64,000 bases of DNA. Source: Companilactobacillus ginsenosidimutans. GTDB taxonomy: Bacteria; Bacillota; Bacilli; Lactobacillales; Lactobacillaceae. The notes beneath the pieces are model-generated. The model made no database searches. It was not told the DNA's origin and worked only from the letters and a program-made list of their open reading frames with translations. This document shows, in pieces, positions 56,775 to 64,000 of this stretch. The stretch covers positions 434,001 through 498,000 of the forward strand of contig NZ_CP012034.1 of assembly GCF_001050475.1 (NCBI RefSeq), written 5' to 3'. Every line of letters starts with the position of its first letter. Positions within the stretch are counted from its first letter, which is position 1. The position numbers and the translations under genes are program-made.

Positions 56775-57662
56775 CTAAATTGATTTTCTAACAAATCCTT
56801 GATTCTTTTGTAGTTGTTCTTTGGCTTTCTCAACATCTAATCCCGTTAAAATCATGATAATTGAAACTTTTACATCATTTCGAGCAATTTTTAGTGTCTC
56901 TGATGCCGTATCATAATCACATTCAGTTGCAGCAATGATAATTCTTTTTGCACGTTCAATTAGTTTTTCATTTGTAGGCTTAACATCAATCATCAAGTTT
57001 TCATATGCTTTTCCAGTTTTGATCATGGCAGTTGTTGAAAGCATATTTAAAATCAATTTTTGTGTAGTACCAGCTTTTAACCGTGTTGAACCGGTAAGGA
57101 TCTCTGGACCGGAAACGACTTCGATTGGATATTTAGCAACTTTTCCGATTTCTGAATTCTCGTTGCACGCGATACTAACAGTGGAAGCTAAAATTTCATT
57201 AGCGTACTTCAAACCACCGATTACATATGGTGTTCTACCGCTTGCGGCAATACCGACAACAGTATCTTTACTATTTAGATTGATATTTTCTAAATCTTCT
57301 TGTGCAAGTGTTAGTGAGTCTTCAGCGCCTTCAACTGCAACTGTCATCGCAGAAGGACCACCAGCTATCATTCCTTGAACCATTTCTGGTTTTGTTCCAA
57401 AAGTGGGTACACATTCTGCAGCATCTAACACGCCAAGACGGCCACTTGTCCCAGCACCAAGATAAATCAGTCTTCCACCAAGCTTAAAACTATGGATTAT
57501 TTGTTTCACAGCCGCATCTATTTGAGGAATTGATTTCCGTATTTGTTGAGGAACACGATGGTCTTCTTGATTCATTAGTTGAAGTATCTCAGTAGAAGTC
57601 ATCAAATCCAGATTCATTGATTTGGGATTTCGCTGCTCAGTAGTTAATTTCTGTAGATCCAT
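56775..57662 (-). CDS. murQ: N-acetylmuramic acid 6-phosphate etherase
   Basis: A 295-aa SIS-fold etherase that removes lactate from MurNAc 6-phosphate to give GlcNAc 6-phosphate. Signatures are TTEQRNPKSMNLDLMTSTEIL, RLIYLGAGTSGRLGVLDAAECVPTF with the catalytic glutamate, GIAASGRTPYVIGGLKYA and RLKAGTTQKLILNMLSTTAMI. The ATG overlaps the mupG stop (TAATG). Confidence 0.96.
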   Translation of the reverse strand: MDLQKLTTEQRNPKSMNLDLMTSTEILQLMNQEDHRVPQQIRKSIPQIDAAVKQIIHSFKLGGRLIYLGAGTSGRLGVLDAAECVPTFGTKPEMVQGMIAGGPSAMTVAVEGAEDSLTLAQEDLENINLNSKDTVVGIAASGRTPYVIGGLKYANEILASTVSIACNENSEIGKVAKYPIEVVSGPEILTGSTRLKAGTTQKLILNMLSTTAMIKTGKAYENLMIDVKPTNEKLIERAKRIIIAATECDYDTASETLKIARNDVKVSIIMILTGLDVEKAKEQLQKNQGFVRKSI

Positions 57663-58708
57663 TAATTTTCCATCCTCTCAAAATAGTTAAATTTGATTTT
57701 TTGGTTGGGACCAATTAGATCAATTAAATCCAAATCGCTTTTTGAAATATGTCCCAGGACATTTATACGATCGTCATTAGGTAGATTTCTTTTTGCAATT
57801 TGAATTTCACCCATGTACCGACCGTATCTTTTATTATCAGTAGTAATACTGCCTTTTGTACGCTCTACTGTATTTTGCGGAGTGATTGAGGCAAGTTTTA
57901 GCATACGAGATTCTTTGATCCTGACTACATCTCTTGCCGGATCCGGACGATTGCTGTATGTCATACGTTCCAAGCGTTCACGATTTGAATCATCGATTGG
58001 GCAATAGTTAAGAGACAATGTTTTTTGAATATAATATTCTTTAAACTTTTTACGATAATCCACTGATAAGTATGGGTCACCGATAATTACCTTATCAATT
58101 CCTAGTTTATCCAATTCAATAGAACTCGCTAACAGATTTTTATCTCGCTGCGATTCTAGGGTAGGTAAGCCAGAATGGATGGGACCTCGTAAATGTTTGT
58201 CTCCAGGTATAAATGCTTGAGTCTTAAATCCTAAGGATTTTAACCACTGATTTTTACTTTTAAACCAGTTGTCATCTAGTCCGGTTTCAGGGCGTGGGTA
58301 AAAGTTATGCCATGCCTCGATATTGTTAATTTCAACATTTGATTCTTGAAGCTGCTGATATAATGTTTTATCAATGGTTGATGCATTTAACGCAACTGGC
58401 ATTTCGGTACTAATATTTTTGATGTCCTCTGGAGTGAATCCATCGTCAAGGCGCAAAGTCAATTTTGATGATATATTCTGTGGCAGGTAACTCAGAGACG
58501 ACTTATCAACATCAACAACAACACTTAATCCATAGTATTCTGACAACTTCATCAAATCTTTCATCCGAGTTGTTTTAATTCTTGGATCATCCTCGGGTAT
58601 ATGTAATGAAGTAAATACTTCTCTAAAAGTATGCTCTGACATGCTTTTGAAGTACTTTTCGGTTTCGGAATCTATTGGGTCATTTAAGTAATATGAAAAC
58701 CCCAACAT
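57662..58708 (-). CDS. mupG: 6-phospho-N-acetylmuramidase MupG (DUF871)
   Basis: A 348-aa TIM-barrel protein of the DUF871 family. In Staphylococcus aureus MupG splits MurNAc-6-phosphate-GlcNAc, taken up by MurP, into GlcNAc and MurNAc 6-phosphate, the MurQ substrate. Family stretches include MLGFSYYLNDPIDSETEKYF, LSVVVDVDKSSLSYLP, NFYPRPETGLD and the C-terminal cyclophilin-like part with NLPNDDRINVLGHIS. The ATG at 58708 follows GGGGGTG by 10 bp; the longer frame to 58726 starts inside that site. It leads the operon, with the order mupG-murQ-murP-regulator as in S. aureus. Confidence 0.9.
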   Translation of the reverse strand: MLGFSYYLNDPIDSETEKYFKSMSEHTFREVFTSLHIPEDDPRIKTTRMKDLMKLSEYYGLSVVVDVDKSSLSYLPQNISSKLTLRLDDGFTPEDIKNISTEMPVALNASTIDKTLYQQLQESNVEINNIEAWHNFYPRPETGLDDNWFKSKNQWLKSLGFKTQAFIPGDKHLRGPIHSGLPTLESQRDKNLLASSIELDKLGIDKVIIGDPYLSVDYRKKFKEYYIQKTLSLNYCPIDDSNRERLERMTYSNRPDPARDVVRIKESRMLKLASITPQNTVERTKGSITTDNKRYGRYMGEIQIAKRNLPNDDRINVLGHISKSDLDLIDLIGPNQKIKFNYFERMEN

Positions 58709-58725
58709 AACTATTAACACCCCCA

Positions 58726-58775
58726 TGTAAGCGATTTAACAAAAATAGAATATACCCTTGGAAATATTATTTCAA
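58726..58775 (-). promoter_or_regulatory. mupG promoter with cre-like site
   Basis: On the minus strand a -35 TTGAAA (58775-58770), 17-bp spacer and -10 TATTCT (58752-58747). TGTAAGCGATTTAA (plus strand 58726-58739), one mismatch from cre, lies just after the start point, where CcpA would repress. Confidence 0.6.
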
Positions 58776-58842
58776 TGATTGGTTAAAAATGTGTTAAGTT
58801 GTGAAACAAAGTTTTTGGTGGAGGGTGGGTTTGTGGAGGTAG

Positions 58843-59017
58843 CTTCCCGATTCCGAAAGAAAAGCGATTTTTGGTCTGGAACGTAGCTGGCCCACTTTAA
58901 TGCTTTTACAAGGGCGAAAAGTCTTAAAGCTGGACCTTTTACTAAGCTGAGAAGTTCACTCGGCTAAGTAAAATATAGCTACTGAGACCAAATCGCTTTT
59001 CTTTCTCCATCTAAGCA
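58843..59017 (-). repeat. Palindromic structured repeat, copy 2
   Basis: Inverse orientation to copy 1. A perfect 16-bp stem GAAAGAAAAGCGATTT (58855-58870) pairs with 58990-59005. Inside, read on the minus strand, hairpin A is TTTTACTTAGCCGAG-TGAACTT-CTCAGCTTAGTAAAA, and hairpin B is CTTTAAGACTTTT ... AAAAGCATTAAAG. Loop and junction segments (GAGTGAACTTCTC, GACTTTTCGCCCTT, ACGTTCCAG, TTCGGAATCGG, AGATGGAGAA) are identical to copy 1, whereas the stems differ and still pair. The remainder of the 58776-59160 gap shows no gene. Confidence 0.8.
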
Positions 59018-59166
59018 ACTATACAAATTGTATGGGCTGGATTGTCTGACTATTTTTACTGGTAGAGATTATTGAGGTTTATTTTTACAATTAAGTATTC
59101 GAGCTTTTAAGTCTATAAGTTGAGAAGTTAGGGTGTGTTTAATAGAAAATAATCTATATAACCCAC

Positions 59167-59201
59167 AAAAAAAAGACGAAAACATTATTTATTCTCGTCT
59201 T
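59167..59201 (-). terminator. Terminator of the 2-hydroxyacid dehydrogenase gene
   Basis: On the minus strand AAGACGA and TCGTCTT pair across a loop of about 15 bases with weak inner pairing, followed by six T and a G. Confidence 0.8.
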
Positions 59202-59232
59202 AGTTACGTTTTAGCATTTTGCATTTAGTATA

Positions 59233-60138
59233 TTAAATTGCTGCATACATTTCTTTGATTGAAGCTACTGAAGCGTCCCATTTTTCTTGTTCGTGGCTTG
59301 TTAGGTCAAGGGGTAGAATATCTTCTACTCCGTCGGCACCGATTAGGGCAGGTTCACCGATGTATATGCCTTCTTTTTTGTTGAAGCAGGAAACTGGCAT
59401 TACTTTCTTACTGTCACTGAGGACTGTTTGTACGATTAGAGCAGCTTGATTGGCTATTCCGTAGCAAGTAAAGCCTTTCCCAAAGAAGATGTCTACTCCG
59501 TTTTGTTTTGCTTGGTTTTCGAGGTCATCTTGTTCTTTTTGATCAAGAGTTTCGCTCATTAATGTGTTACCAATTCTTACTTTTGTCCATGGAACGAATT
59601 GTGTCATTCCGTGTTCTCCAAAGACGTAACCATGAACGCTGTTTGCATGTACACCTAACTTATCGCTGACAGCTTGTTTCATTCTAGCTGTATCGAGTGA
59701 TGTACCTGTTCCAAACACATGATTCTTTGGTAATCCTGATAACTCTTGTAGATGTCTAGCAATTACGTCACAAGGATTAGTGATGTTAATTAAGATTCCA
59801 TTGAAGCCGGATTCTTTAATCTTTGGACCCCATTCTTCGGCAACTTTTTTGGTGTAATTCAATTCATCAAAACGGTTTCCACTACCTTGTTGCACAGCAA
59901 TTTTTCCCGCTGAGAAAATAATAATATCAGTATCTTTCAATTCAGATAAATCTGGACGGATAATTTCTACGTGTGAATTCAGTCCAACTTGGCCATCTTT
60001 TAAATCTTTATACTGGGCTGTAACGATTTTCTCATGTTTATCAAATAAAACTAATTCATCTACTAAATCTCGACTTACTAGAGTATAGGCTGTTGTACTA
60101 CCAACGTGACCTAATCCGATAATTGCAACTTTACTCAT
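59233..60138 (-). CDS. L-2-hydroxyisocaproate / L-lactate dehydrogenase family protein
   Basis: A 301-aa NAD-dependent L-2-hydroxyacid dehydrogenase. Rossmann KVAIIGLGHVGSTTAYTL, substrate loop QQGSGNRFDELNYTKKVAEEW, NITNPCDVI, FGTGTSLDTARMKQAVSDKL and the catalytic histidine in VFGEHGMTQFVPW are present. The long QQGSGNRFDE loop is closer to the Weissella L-hydroxyisocaproate dehydrogenase than to glycolytic LDH, so it probably reduces branched or aromatic 2-oxoacids from amino-acid breakdown. The ATG at 60138 follows GAGGGGTG. Confidence 0.85.
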   Translation of the reverse strand: MSKVAIIGLGHVGSTTAYTLVSRDLVDELVLFDKHEKIVTAQYKDLKDGQVGLNSHVEIIRPDLSELKDTDIIIFSAGKIAVQQGSGNRFDELNYTKKVAEEWGPKIKESGFNGILINITNPCDVIARHLQELSGLPKNHVFGTGTSLDTARMKQAVSDKLGVHANSVHGYVFGEHGMTQFVPWTKVRIGNTLMSETLDQKEQDDLENQAKQNGVDIFFGKGFTCYGIANQAALIVQTVLSDSKKVMPVSCFNKKEGIYIGEPALIGADGVEDILPLDLTSHEQEKWDASVASIKEMYAAI

Positions 60139-60297
60139 AAAAGCACCCCTCAAACATATTTATTATAAAACGATAAAAATATAGTGGTCTTATTTTAATA
60201 CAATGTCAACATCATTAGGGAAAAACTAATCTTATTTTGCAAAAAATGATGTTAATTTTAGATATAATTAAATAGTCGTATTGAAGAGGAACTTAAT

Positions 60298-61083
60298 ATG
60301 GGAAAATATAAAATTGCTTTCTTTGATGTTGATGGGACGTTAGCCACCAATACTGGTGCTGATGAATTGTCAATTTTGGAGCGAGTACCTGAGAGTACAA
60401 AATTTGCCATTGATCAATTAAAATCTTCTGGGATCCGTCCTGTCATTGCTACCGGAAGAAATCATGGGATGATTAAGGATCTTATTGATGCACTTGGGAT
60501 TGATAATGTGGTTGCCAACAACGGTCGTTTTGTACTTTACAACGGGAAAGTAATAGCACACGAATATTTTAGTGATCAGCAAGTTAATGATATTGTGGAT
60601 TATTTGTTGACGAATAACATTGAATTTTGTTATGAAACGGCCAACGTACTGTATAAAAATGATAGTTCTCGCTTTCATTCTGATAGCTCTATGGAAATCC
60701 GCAATATACCGGATGGTGAGATTCCTCAACAAGTTATTCAGATGATATTTAGAGCGGATGATTCAGATACTGAAATAGATCTTAATGTTCCTGGTATAAA
60801 AGCAGTTAAAGTTGGACCGACAGTTTATGATGTTACTGCTGATAAATCTAACAAAGCAGTTGGAATTGAAAAATATTTGAATATTGCAAATGTTGAATCT
60901 TCTCAGGTGATAGCTTTTGGTGATGAAGAAAACGACATCGAAATGTTTGAAAAAGTTGGCTATTCCGTAGCAATGGGAAATGCAAATCCTAAGGTTAAGC
61001 AAGTTGCAGATTTTGTAACGACTAACGTTGATAACAATGGAATCTTAAATGCTATACAGAAGTTAGAGTTAGTTTCTGAGTAA
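60298..61083 (+). CDS. Cof-type HAD-IIB phosphatase
   Basis: A 261-aa haloacid dehalogenase-like hydrolase. Motif I is FFDVDGTLATN (Asp10, Asp12), motif II VIATGRNHGM, a C2B cap spans about 85-180, and motif IV VIAFGDEENDIEMFEKVGYSVAMGNANPKVK precedes VTTNVDNNGI. It dephosphorylates some sugar phosphate or cofactor. A TATAAT -10 (60263-60268) and GAGGAAC precede the ATG. Its last 15 bp overlap the convergent acyltransferase gene. Confidence 0.9.
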   Translation: MGKYKIAFFDVDGTLATNTGADELSILERVPESTKFAIDQLKSSGIRPVIATGRNHGMIKDLIDALGIDNVVANNGRFVLYNGKVIAHEYFSDQQVNDIVDYLLTNNIEFCYETANVLYKNDSSRFHSDSSMEIRNIPDGEIPQQVIQMIFRADDSDTEIDLNVPGIKAVKVGPTVYDVTADKSNKAVGIEKYLNIANVESSQVIAFGDEENDIEMFEKVGYSVAMGNANPKVKQVADFVTTNVDNNGILNAIQKLELVSE

Positions 61084-62163
61084 CTTTTTACAGGTAGACC
61101 AAAAGTTGCTAAGAAGCAGAGCTGAAGTGAAGGATAATAAGGAAGTTGTTAAGTACGTTACAATAATTATTATCCATAAGTTTACGTTAGATGTTTGAAA
61201 GTTTAAAGTTTTCCAGACTATTACGAGCCAAAAGACATTGGATAAATATGCTCGATATGCATAGACACTTAAAAAATGAATTTTCGGTAATATCTTATTG
61301 TCTGCCTTTATTAAGTGGAATGCTAACGTAGCAATCAAGAGAATTATACAAGTATCATATGCGACCATGGATAATTTGTAATATGGTGCGTTCGATAAGT
61401 GTATTGGGGTGCCAAATTGGAATAGTTCGTAGTTAATAAGTATGACGGATAGCAATGCAGCTATAATTAGTATCCACCGGTATTTATGTAATAAAAGTTT
61501 GATGTTCCAGCGGTAATTTACGAATAACACTCCCAATAATCCATAAATAAAGAAGCTTAAAAATACCCGATCAAGCAAATACCATTGGTGTTTCATTTGG
61601 TCGATAAAAACATTGTGATAATAAAACTCGATCCAGATTATATAAATAACAAGTGAAATTACTAATAGTGTAAATGCTAATTTTCCCGAACGTTTGCTTA
61701 AATTAGAGATATACCAAAAGATTGGCATTAGTAAAATAAACTGTAACATCATGGTGTTATACCACAGGTGAGGTGCGGCATTGCCATTTATGAATTGCCA
61801 CAAAAATGATTTCCAGTCGGTGTAGTGATTGACCTGTTGAACCATTGGAAGAAAAATTAGATATATTAAGGTCCACCAAAAAGTGGGAACAATTAAGGCT
61901 GAGTATTGTTTTTTTGCGTAATTTGGATAGTCAGCTGCTGATGAATATGGGGTGGTTCTGATTGTTGAATACAAGATTCCAAAGATAAAAACTGGTGCTG
62001 TGAATTTAATGAAATTATAGATAATGCCGATTGCAATTTGATTATTGATTGAGGGATGTTTAGTCATAGCAAATGACAAAACTGATTGCAGAATAACTGC
62101 AGTACAGGCGATTATCTTCATAAAGTCACCTACATCTGTTTTTTGTGATGGACTATTTTTCAT
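61069..62163 (-). CDS. Acyltransferase 3 family membrane protein
   Basis: A 364-aa protein of about ten helices resembling OafA/WecH-type acyltransferases. FMKIIACTAVILQSVLSF near the N-terminus replaces the usual catalytic-histidine RxxAxxxVxxxH pattern, which is not clearly seen, and HLWYNTMMLQFILLMPIFWYI is a typical middle segment. It may acetylate a cell-wall polymer or surface sugar. The ATG at 62163 has GGAGGA 7 bp upstream. The 15-bp tail overlap with the HAD gene has no terminator. Confidence 0.8.
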   Translation of the reverse strand: MKNSPSQKTDVGDFMKIIACTAVILQSVLSFAMTKHPSINNQIAIGIIYNFIKFTAPVFIFGILYSTIRTTPYSSAADYPNYAKKQYSALIVPTFWWTLIYLIFLPMVQQVNHYTDWKSFLWQFINGNAAPHLWYNTMMLQFILLMPIFWYISNLSKRSGKLAFTLLVISLVIYIIWIEFYYHNVFIDQMKHQWYLLDRVFLSFFIYGLLGVLFVNYRWNIKLLLHKYRWILIIAALLSVILINYELFQFGTPIHLSNAPYYKLSMVAYDTCIILLIATLAFHLIKADNKILPKIHFLSVYAYRAYLSNVFWLVIVWKTLNFQTSNVNLWIIIIVTYLTTSLLSFTSALLLSNFWSTCKKLLRN

Positions 62164-62258
62164 ATATTTTCCTCCAATTTTAAAAAAATAAGTTTTCAAC
62201 TCAACTAATTTTCATGGTAAATGATATTCTAGAAGTACAGATATTTAAAGGAGTTTTC

Positions 62259-64000
62259 ATGCTTAGTAGTCCTAACGAAATTTTAAAAGATACATTTGGA
62301 TACGACGACTTTCGTCCTGGCCAATTGCAAATTATTCAAGACGTTCTTCAAGGAAAAAGAACTCTTGGAATTATGCCGACTGGCGGTGGCAAATCCATTT
62401 GTTACCAAATACCAGCATTAATGTTTTCTGGTGTGACATTAGTCGTTTCACCATTGATTTCATTGATGAAAGATCAAGTCGATAGTTTAAATGAAATGAA
62501 TATTCCTGCAACATTTATCAATAGTACACTTAATTATTCTGAAGCAAATGAACGGATGAGATATATTGAGTCCGGTGCCGTTAAACTTCTATACGTGGCT
62601 CCAGAGCGAATTGAGAACCCTGATTTTTATAATTGGTTAACGCATTTGCCAATTGATTTAATTGCTGTTGATGAAGCTCATGTGTTGTCATCTTGGGGTC
62701 ACGATTTTAGACCTAGTTATTTGAATGTTGTCCAACCATTAAATGAACTGCCAGGCAACCCACCTGTTTTGGCCTTAACTGCCACTGCTACTAATCGTGT
62801 ACAGGAAGATATCACGAGCATTTTGGATATTGACGATGCGAATGTTATTAAAACTGGATTTGAGAGAACAAATTTAGCTTTGAAAATTGAACGTGGTGTC
62901 AATAAACCAAGATATGTCTTGGAATACGTTCAATCGCATCAAGATCAATCAGGGATTATCTATGCTGGAAAACGTAAAGACGTTGAAAAAATTTACGATC
63001 ACCTAAAAGAGAAAGGCATCAAAGTTGGAAAGTACCACGCCGGCTTGAGTGATGATATGCGTCATGAAATGCAAGAAGCCTTTCTTTTCGATGAAATCGA
63101 TGTCATGGTTGCAACAAATGCTTTTGGAATGGGAATAAATACGACTAACGTTAGATATGTTATTCATTATTCAATTCCGGGTACTATTGAAAGTTATTAT
63201 CAAGAAGTAGGTAGGGCAGGGCGTGATGGATTGGCTGCCGAAGCCATTTTGCTGTATTCACCAGGTGATTTACAGTTACACCGTTTCTTTATTGAACAAT
63301 CAGATGCAGACGATGAGTATAAACAAAGTCTGATGGAAAAACTCAGAGAAATGAACCAGTATGCTAAGACTGAGCTTTGTTTAATGAACTATATTTTAAA
63401 GTATTTTGGTGAAACAAAAACTGAGCCTTGTGGGCATTGTTCTAATTGTCTTGACGAGAGACCAGCACATGATGTTACTGGCGATACACAAAAAGCTTTA
63501 AGTTGTGTTGTTAGAATGAATCAAAAGTATGGTAAGAAAACTGTCTCACGTGTGCTTGCTGGAAAGCCTGATGTGGCTAACGACTGGCGCAACTTTGGTG
63601 AATTAAGTACATTTGGTTTAATGCATAATGAAACTTTGAAATTTATTGAAGAATTTATTGATTTTCTAACTGCTAATGATTATTTGCGTACATCCGATGG
63701 GCCTTATCCGGTTCTTCAATTAACTGAAAAGGGAGTATTGGTTTTAAAGAGTAAGTTGTCAGTTGAAAGACGTGAGACAAGAATTACTCAAGCAAGCAGA
63801 TCGATCGTTGACGATGGTAATTTTGATACAAAGTTGTTCGAAAAGCTTCGTAAACTAAGACTTTCGTTGGCACATGCTGCAGATGTACCGCCATTTGTAA
63901 TTTTTTCTGATAAAACTTTACGTGATATGTGTAAGGTTATGCCCAAAACAAGTCAAGAATTTTTGAGTGTATCAGGTGTTGGACATGCAAAATTGGAAAG
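62259..64000 (+). CDS. recQ: ATP-dependent DNA helicase RecQ, 5' part
   Basis: 580 codons are visible; the 3' end is outside. SF2 helicase motifs: FRPGQLQIIQDVLQGKRTL, Walker A MPTGGGKSICYQIPAL, DEAH box AVDEAHVLSSWGHDFRPSY, LALTATAT, VATNAFGMGINTTNVRYVIHYSIP and QEVGRAGRDG. A RecQ zinc cluster follows (ELCLMNYIL, CGHCSNCLDE), then a winged helix and the start of an HRDC domain (LFEKLRKLRLSLAHAADVPPFVIFSDKTL). It acts in recombinational repair of stalled forks. AAAGGAG precedes the ATG. Confidence 0.96.
   Translation, partial: MLSSPNEILKDTFGYDDFRPGQLQIIQDVLQGKRTLGIMPTGGGKSICYQIPALMFSGVTLVVSPLISLMKDQVDSLNEMNIPATFINSTLNYSEANERMRYIESGAVKLLYVAPERIENPDFYNWLTHLPIDLIAVDEAHVLSSWGHDFRPSYLNVVQPLNELPGNPPVLALTATATNRVQEDITSILDIDDANVIKTGFERTNLALKIERGVNKPRYVLEYVQSHQDQSGIIYAGKRKDVEKIYDHLKEKGIKVGKYHAGLSDDMRHEMQEAFLFDEIDVMVATNAFGMGINTTNVRYVIHYSIPGTIESYYQEVGRAGRDGLAAEAILLYSPGDLQLHRFFIEQSDADDEYKQSLMEKLREMNQYAKTELCLMNYILKYFGETKTEPCGHCSNCLDERPAHDVTGDTQKALSCVVRMNQKYGKKTVSRVLAGKPDVANDWRNFGELSTFGLMHNETLKFIEEFIDFLTANDYLRTSDGPYPVLQLTEKGVLVLKSKLSVERRETRITQASRSIVDDGNFDTKLFEKLRKLRLSLAHAADVPPFVIFSDKTLRDMCKVMPKTSQEFLSVSGVGHAKLE

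Overview
The window reads as chromosome of a low-GC Gram-positive bacterium of the Lactobacillaceae. The evidence is the gene orders (xerD-ribT-scpA-scpB-rluB, cmk-der-hup, rnhB-dprA-topA-xerC-hslVU), the pfkA-pyk pair, an L-2-hydroxyisocaproate-type dehydrogenase, strong AGGAGG-type ribosome binding sites and AT-rich promoters. A Companilactobacillus-like species is my best guess, made without any database search. No rRNA, tRNA or CRISPR array is visible.

Layout. 1-4.6 kb: 3' end of dnaE, then pfkA-pyk behind a CcpA-type cre site. 4.7-5.5 kb: a HIT-like DUF4931 gene. 5.5-13.2 kb: an L-rhamnose locus with a zinc alcohol dehydrogenase, an AraC regulator, an MFS sugar transporter, rhaB, rhaM, rhaA and rhaD. 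The transporter and rhaB each carry one in-frame TGA although the reading frame beyond it is intact. 13.2-15.6 kb: an IS110-family element with a nonsense-broken transposase, sitting inside one copy of a palindromic structured repeat, followed by a second copy. 15.6-30.9 kb: housekeeping genes (cvfB, xerD, ribT, scpAB, rluB, FMN riboswitch-ribU, a LysM protein, cmk, der, hup, a TPR protein, cca, an ABC-F ATPase, thyA, dfrA). 30.9-42.7 kb: hemolysin III-like protein, DegV, ypmR/ypmS-like genes, yozE, rbgA, rnhB, dprA, topA, xerC, hslV, hslU and an aldose epimerase. 42.7-51.1 kb: plsY, parE-parC, a LysR regulator, ppaC and a GRP-type sugar transporter behind a leader terminator. 51.2-53.9 kb: a possible small RNA, a LOG-family gene, a secreted protein and a Xer-like protein without catalytic residues. 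53.9-58.7 kb: an N-acetylmuramic acid uptake and recycling operon (mupG-murQ-murP-RpiR-IIA). 58.8-64 kb: a third repeat copy, the 2-hydroxyacid dehydrogenase, a HAD phosphatase, a membrane acyltransferase and the 5' part of recQ.

How the genes work together. Several carbon genes (pfkA-pyk, DUF4931, alcohol dehydrogenase, rhamnose operon, GRP transporter, mupG operon) have cre-like sites placed where CcpA would activate or repress. The alcohol dehydrogenase and the rhamnose transporter share an almost identical 18-bp site, so the dehydrogenase may dispose of the L-lactaldehyde made by RhaD.

Most unusual: (1) a family of about 190-bp palindromic repeats whose stems change sequence but keep pairing while loop segments stay conserved, with one copy split by the IS; (2) the two in-frame TGA codons in the rhamnose operon, against a background where none of the 57 natural gene ends I read uses TGA; (3) the catalytically stripped Xer paralogue; (4) terminator hairpins built into the dprA ribosome binding site and the GRP transporter leader.
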